Assembly: GCA_030731685.1 (NCBI GenBank)
Contig: JANQTO010000522.1
Coordinates: forward strand, 1 to 8,872
Direction of reading: 5' to 3'
Source: Nonlabens sp.
Lineage (GTDB): Bacteria; Bacteroidota; Bacteroidia; Flavobacteriales; Flavobacteriaceae
Length of the DNA: 8,872 nucleotides
Shown here: piece by piece, positions 7,067 to 8,872 of the stretch
How the letters are laid out: every line of letters begins with the position of its first letter
Numbering within the stretch: the stretch's first letter is position 1
Program-made: the position numbers and the translations under genes
Notes under the pieces: generated by a model
The model's input: only the letters and a program-made list of their open reading frames with translations
The model's database searches: none
Told to the model about the DNA's origin: nothing

Positions 7067-7453
7067 CTACTTGTTCAATATTTTAGCAAAGTCAGGCTTG
7101 AAATAGTTTGGTCCTTTTAGAACCTTGCCATCTTCTCGATAGATAGGTTTTCCGTCGGCACCTAGTTTACTCATGTTTGACCGCTGTATTTCGTCAAAGA
7201 CGTTCTCAATAACGTCTTGCATGCCATGTTCAATGATGGTACCACACAAAATGTAGAGCATGTCGCCCAGAGCGTCAGCAATTTCAACGAGGTCATTATT
7301 TTGAGCAGCCTCTAGATATTCTTCATTTTCCTCTTTCATGAGCTCGTAACGCAACATCTTGCGGCGTTCCGTTATATCAGCAACCGCGGTTGTGTTGATA
7401 CCTAGCTTAAAAGCTGCATGGAATTCATGAACTGCATTTAGTTGTTTTTTCAT
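7067..7453 (-). CDS. MazG-like nucleoside triphosphate pyrophosphohydrolase family protein
   Basis: This 128-residue all-alpha protein belongs to the MazG/PRA-PH superfamily, which cleaves nucleotide substrates between the alpha and beta phosphates, releasing pyrophosphate. The metal-binding signature ExxE...ExxD is seen as E41-x-x-E44, then 12 residues, then E57-x-x-D60, followed by D64 in ALGDMLY. The start VHEFHAAFKLGI resembles single-domain members, which begin with an xxFHxxF segment. The C-terminal tail (about 95-128: NMSKLGADGKPIYREDGKV, then KGPNYFKPDF) matches the substrate-side tail of the phage and bacterial NTP-PPase subgroup as I know it. Members of this size usually clear non-canonical or excess (d)NTPs; the substrate is not determinable here. 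HisE is unlikely because no histidine biosynthesis genes are nearby. The gene converges with the nuclease gene and is divergent from the small membrane protein gene, 48 bases apart. Confidence 0.87.
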   Translation of the reverse strand: MKKQLNAVHEFHAAFKLGINTTAVADITERRKMLRYELMKEENEEYLEAAQNNDLVEIADALGDMLYILCGTIIEHGMQDVIENVFDEIQRSNMSKLGADGKPIYREDGKVLKGPNYFKPDFAKILNK

Positions 7454-7476
7454 AGTGAAATCAAGTAGTTAGGTTG

Positions 7477-7484
7477 TAATTTTG
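7477..7484 (+). promoter_or_regulatory. Candidate -7 box for the small membrane protein gene
   Basis: TAATTTTG matches TAnnTTTG exactly and ends 17 bases before the ATG at 7502, a reasonable leader. No good TTG is seen at the expected -33 distance. The box directly faces a minus-strand -7 box one base away. Confidence 0.45.
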
Positions 7485-7485
7485 T

Positions 7486-7493
7486 CAAAAATA
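7486..7493 (-). promoter_or_regulatory. Candidate -7 box for the pyrophosphohydrolase gene
   Basis: On the minus strand TATTTTTG (7493 down to 7486) matches TAnnTTTG. It lies 32 bases upstream of the ATG at 7453, implying a leader of about 25-30 bases. No clear -33 TTG is seen; that region would lie inside the neighbouring coding sequence. Confidence 0.45.
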
Positions 7494-7501
7494 AGCATTC
7501 T

Positions 7502-7720
7502 ATGTCGCTCCTACCGTTCCTTATAAAAGACCCTATGTTTTCACAAGGACAGCTCACGTTTGGAGCTTTGTTCTTTGTTGTGTTTGTAATCATTATATTT
7601 TTTATGTACCGCAAGGACAAACAACTACATCTTAAAAACTATAAAGGCGTCAAGTGGATTCTCGTAGGTTTTCTAAGTTTCTTCGTTTTATTACTGTGCA
7701 TTAAGTTTTTGCTTAAATAG
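7502..7720 (+). CDS. Small two-helix membrane protein, function unknown
   Basis: The 72-residue product has two hydrophobic segments long enough to span the inner membrane: about residues 19-35 (TFGALFFVVFVIIIFFM) and 51-70 (KWILVGFLSFFVLLLCIKFL). A basic stretch (YRKDKQLHLKNYKGVK) connects them, so by the positive-inside rule this loop is probably cytoplasmic with both termini outside. I recall similar short proteins, with KDPMF near the start and a YRKDK loop, in many Flavobacteriaceae, so it is probably a real conserved gene, not a chance ORF. A -7 box and the divergent neighbour support expression. M12 (in KDPMFSQGQ) is an alternative start, but the conserved-looking upstream residues favour the first ATG. 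No function can be assigned. Confidence 0.78.
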   Translation: MSLLPFLIKDPMFSQGQLTFGALFFVVFVIIIFFMYRKDKQLHLKNYKGVKWILVGFLSFFVLLLCIKFLLK

Positions 7721-8096
7721 TACCATCCTTTCTTATTTATTTCCGTCTACAGTCTCTCTCTCATTAAGAGTTTCCTGACATATTTTTTTTTAAATATAGT
7801 GATGTTCATATTTTCATATACACATCCTAAAATTACGGTATTCTGTGTAATACAATCGTTCTCGATAACGGTTAAATAAGCGCATTTTTCAAACTCTTGA
7901 AAATATGAGGATTAGATAATAATTTGTTTAAAACGCCCGTTAATAGTACAACTTCGCAATTGATTTAATAACTTTATCAAATGTAAGCTGTACTTTTTTA
8001 GACCTCTATTTGCTTTAATAATTACGCGTAGAACGTATCCCTAAGAGATTTAATTCAAATGCTACATTTCCTAACCAACTACATATTAAATAATTA
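7721..8096. other. AT-rich intergenic region with small inverted repeats
   Basis: This 376-base stretch holds no credible ORF. It contains several short stem-loops: GTATT/AATAC (7838-7853), TTTTCAA/TTGAAAA with loop ACTC (7886-7903), and an 11-base pair TCATATTTTCA (7806-7816) with TGAAAATATGA (7898-7908). A near -7 box TACTTTTT is at 7991-7998 and might serve the TPR gene about 100 bases downstream, but it is not an exact match. No strong terminator for the upstream small membrane gene is visible; CTCT/AGAG near 7756-7768 is too short to count. The region presumably carries the 5' leader and promoter of the TPR gene. Confidence 0.5.
7886..7903. repeat. Perfect 7-bp stem-loop, TTTTCAA ACTC TTGAAAA
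   Basis: The two arms at 7886-7892 and 7897-7903 are exact reverse complements around a 4-base loop. It is AT-rich and has no T tail, so a terminator role is doubtful. It could be an operator-like site or a chance palindrome. Confidence 0.4.
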
Positions 8097-8872
8097 ATGC
8101 GGCTTTTACTTCCCTATCTTATTTCTATCTACATACTGTGCTTTGCTGCTGTTGCCACAGCTCAGGATAAAAACATGGAAATAGACAGCGTTCTGTTTAA
8201 GCTGGACCGTAACGATTACGATAAGGCCAGAGCTATTCTTCAAAAAACAAATGTTTCGAAGCTTACAGCTTCTCAAAAAGTACTCTATTATTTAGGCAAT
8301 GGGAAACTAGCGATTTACGATAATAAATTTTTAGAGGCATACAGCCAAATTCTCAAGGCCAAAAAGTACACCCAAGGAAAGAAAACAGTTAACGCCTTTA
8401 TTGCAAACGAGCTTATAATTAATCTAGCCGCTGAGATTACAGAGCGTAATATCAATGTCGCTGAACTCATGGCAGAAAATTGTGAAATAGCTAGTTTCCT
8501 CAAATCACCAAAATTACAGTATAACTGTTTGTTTGAATATTTTGCAGTACAGCTATATGCTGAAACAATTGAATCTGACAGAGAAGCGCTGCGCTTAGGA
8601 TACCAATTAAAAAAAATAGCGACTAAAAACAAATTAGTCGATGAGCTCGAGGGTCTTGAAGCTAACCTAGGTACGATTCACTACTTCATGAAAAACCGTG
8701 ATAGTATGACTTACTATTACACACGTGCACTTGAGCGCAGAAGAATAGCTGCTGACACGGCTTCTATTATCCTGCATCTAAATAACTATGCAAGAGTGCA
8801 AGAATCCATAGCAGATTATGAAGGAGCCTTAGCAAGTTATGATGAGGCTGAATCCCTTTTGAAAACTACGCC
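8097..8872 (+). CDS. Secreted or membrane-anchored TPR protein, N-terminal part (runs off window)
   Basis: An open frame starts at ATG 8097 and continues without a stop to the window edge: 258 complete codons. An in-frame TAA lies just upstream at 8091-8093, so this is the first possible start. The product begins with a Sec-type signal peptide (MRLLLPYLISIYILCFAAVA, then TAQ), probably cut after TAQ or just before the Q. The rest is helical with tetratricopeptide-like repeats: a VLYYLGNGKLAIYDNKFLEA segment around 62-81, then MTYYYTRALERRRIA and NYARVQESIADYEGALASY towards the window end. In flavobacteria this architecture is typical of the periplasmic sensor half of TPR histidine kinases or TPR proteins ending in a transmembrane helix and a DNA-binding domain. 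The C-terminus is outside the window, so this is inference. The gene follows a long AT-rich spacer and probably has its own promoter. Confidence 0.85.
   Translation, partial: MRLLLPYLISIYILCFAAVATAQDKNMEIDSVLFKLDRNDYDKARAILQKTNVSKLTASQKVLYYLGNGKLAIYDNKFLEAYSQILKAKKYTQGKKTVNAFIANELIINLAAEITERNINVAELMAENCEIASFLKSPKLQYNCLFEYFAVQLYAETIESDREALRLGYQLKKIATKNKLVDELEGLEANLGTIHYFMKNRDSMTYYYTRALERRRIAADTASIILHLNNYARVQESIADYEGALASYDEAESLLKTT

Noticed and set aside
8315..8632. 105-codon minus-strand ORF near the right end
   Set aside because: The opposite strand carries an open TPR-type frame with a signal peptide that spans the whole stretch and is much better supported.

Overview
The window looks like chromosomal DNA from a marine-type flavobacterium (Bacteroidota, Flavobacteriaceae; Nonlabens or Dokdonia-like is my guess). 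The evidence is a secreted endonuclease with a C-terminal type IX secretion (T9SS) sorting domain, flavobacterial-style -7 promoter boxes (TAnnTTTG), genes without clear Shine-Dalgarno sites, AT-rich spacers, and a 16-bp palindrome (CGCTTTCGCGAAAGCG) that I remember, without being able to check, as frequent in such genomes.

Layout from left to right. A 733-codon radical SAM protein with a B12-binding-like N-terminus (1-2202, +) starts at the first base of the window. It converges on a BNR/Asp-box lipoprotein gene (2519-3565, -); the spacer between them holds a tandemly duplicated stem-loop that can terminate both genes. A divergent intergenic region (3566-3720) carries the 16-bp palindrome and candidate promoters for both flanking genes. 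Then come an RsmB/NOP-family rRNA cytosine-5 methyltransferase (3721-4929, +) and, 38 bp later, a secreted endonuclease I with DUF11-like, lamin-tail and T9SS domains (4968-6965, +). A MazG-like nucleotide pyrophosphohydrolase (7067-7453, -) converges on the nuclease. It is divergent from a small two-helix membrane protein (7502-7720, +), and candidate -7 boxes on opposite strands face each other in their 48-bp spacer. After a 376-bp AT-rich spacer, a secreted or membrane-targeted TPR protein starts at 8097 (+) and runs off the window end.

The genes do not form an obvious pathway. Most look like ordinary flavobacterial housekeeping or envelope genes: RNA modification, nucleotide pool cleaning, extracellular nucleic acid digestion and a lipoprotein beta-propeller. 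I see no tRNA, rRNA, CRISPR array, insertion sequence or phage signature. The most open function is that of the radical SAM protein, which has a CX4CX2C cluster motif, a long insertion in the B12-like region and no visible DxHxxG cobalamin motif. I found no convincing new multi-gene system.
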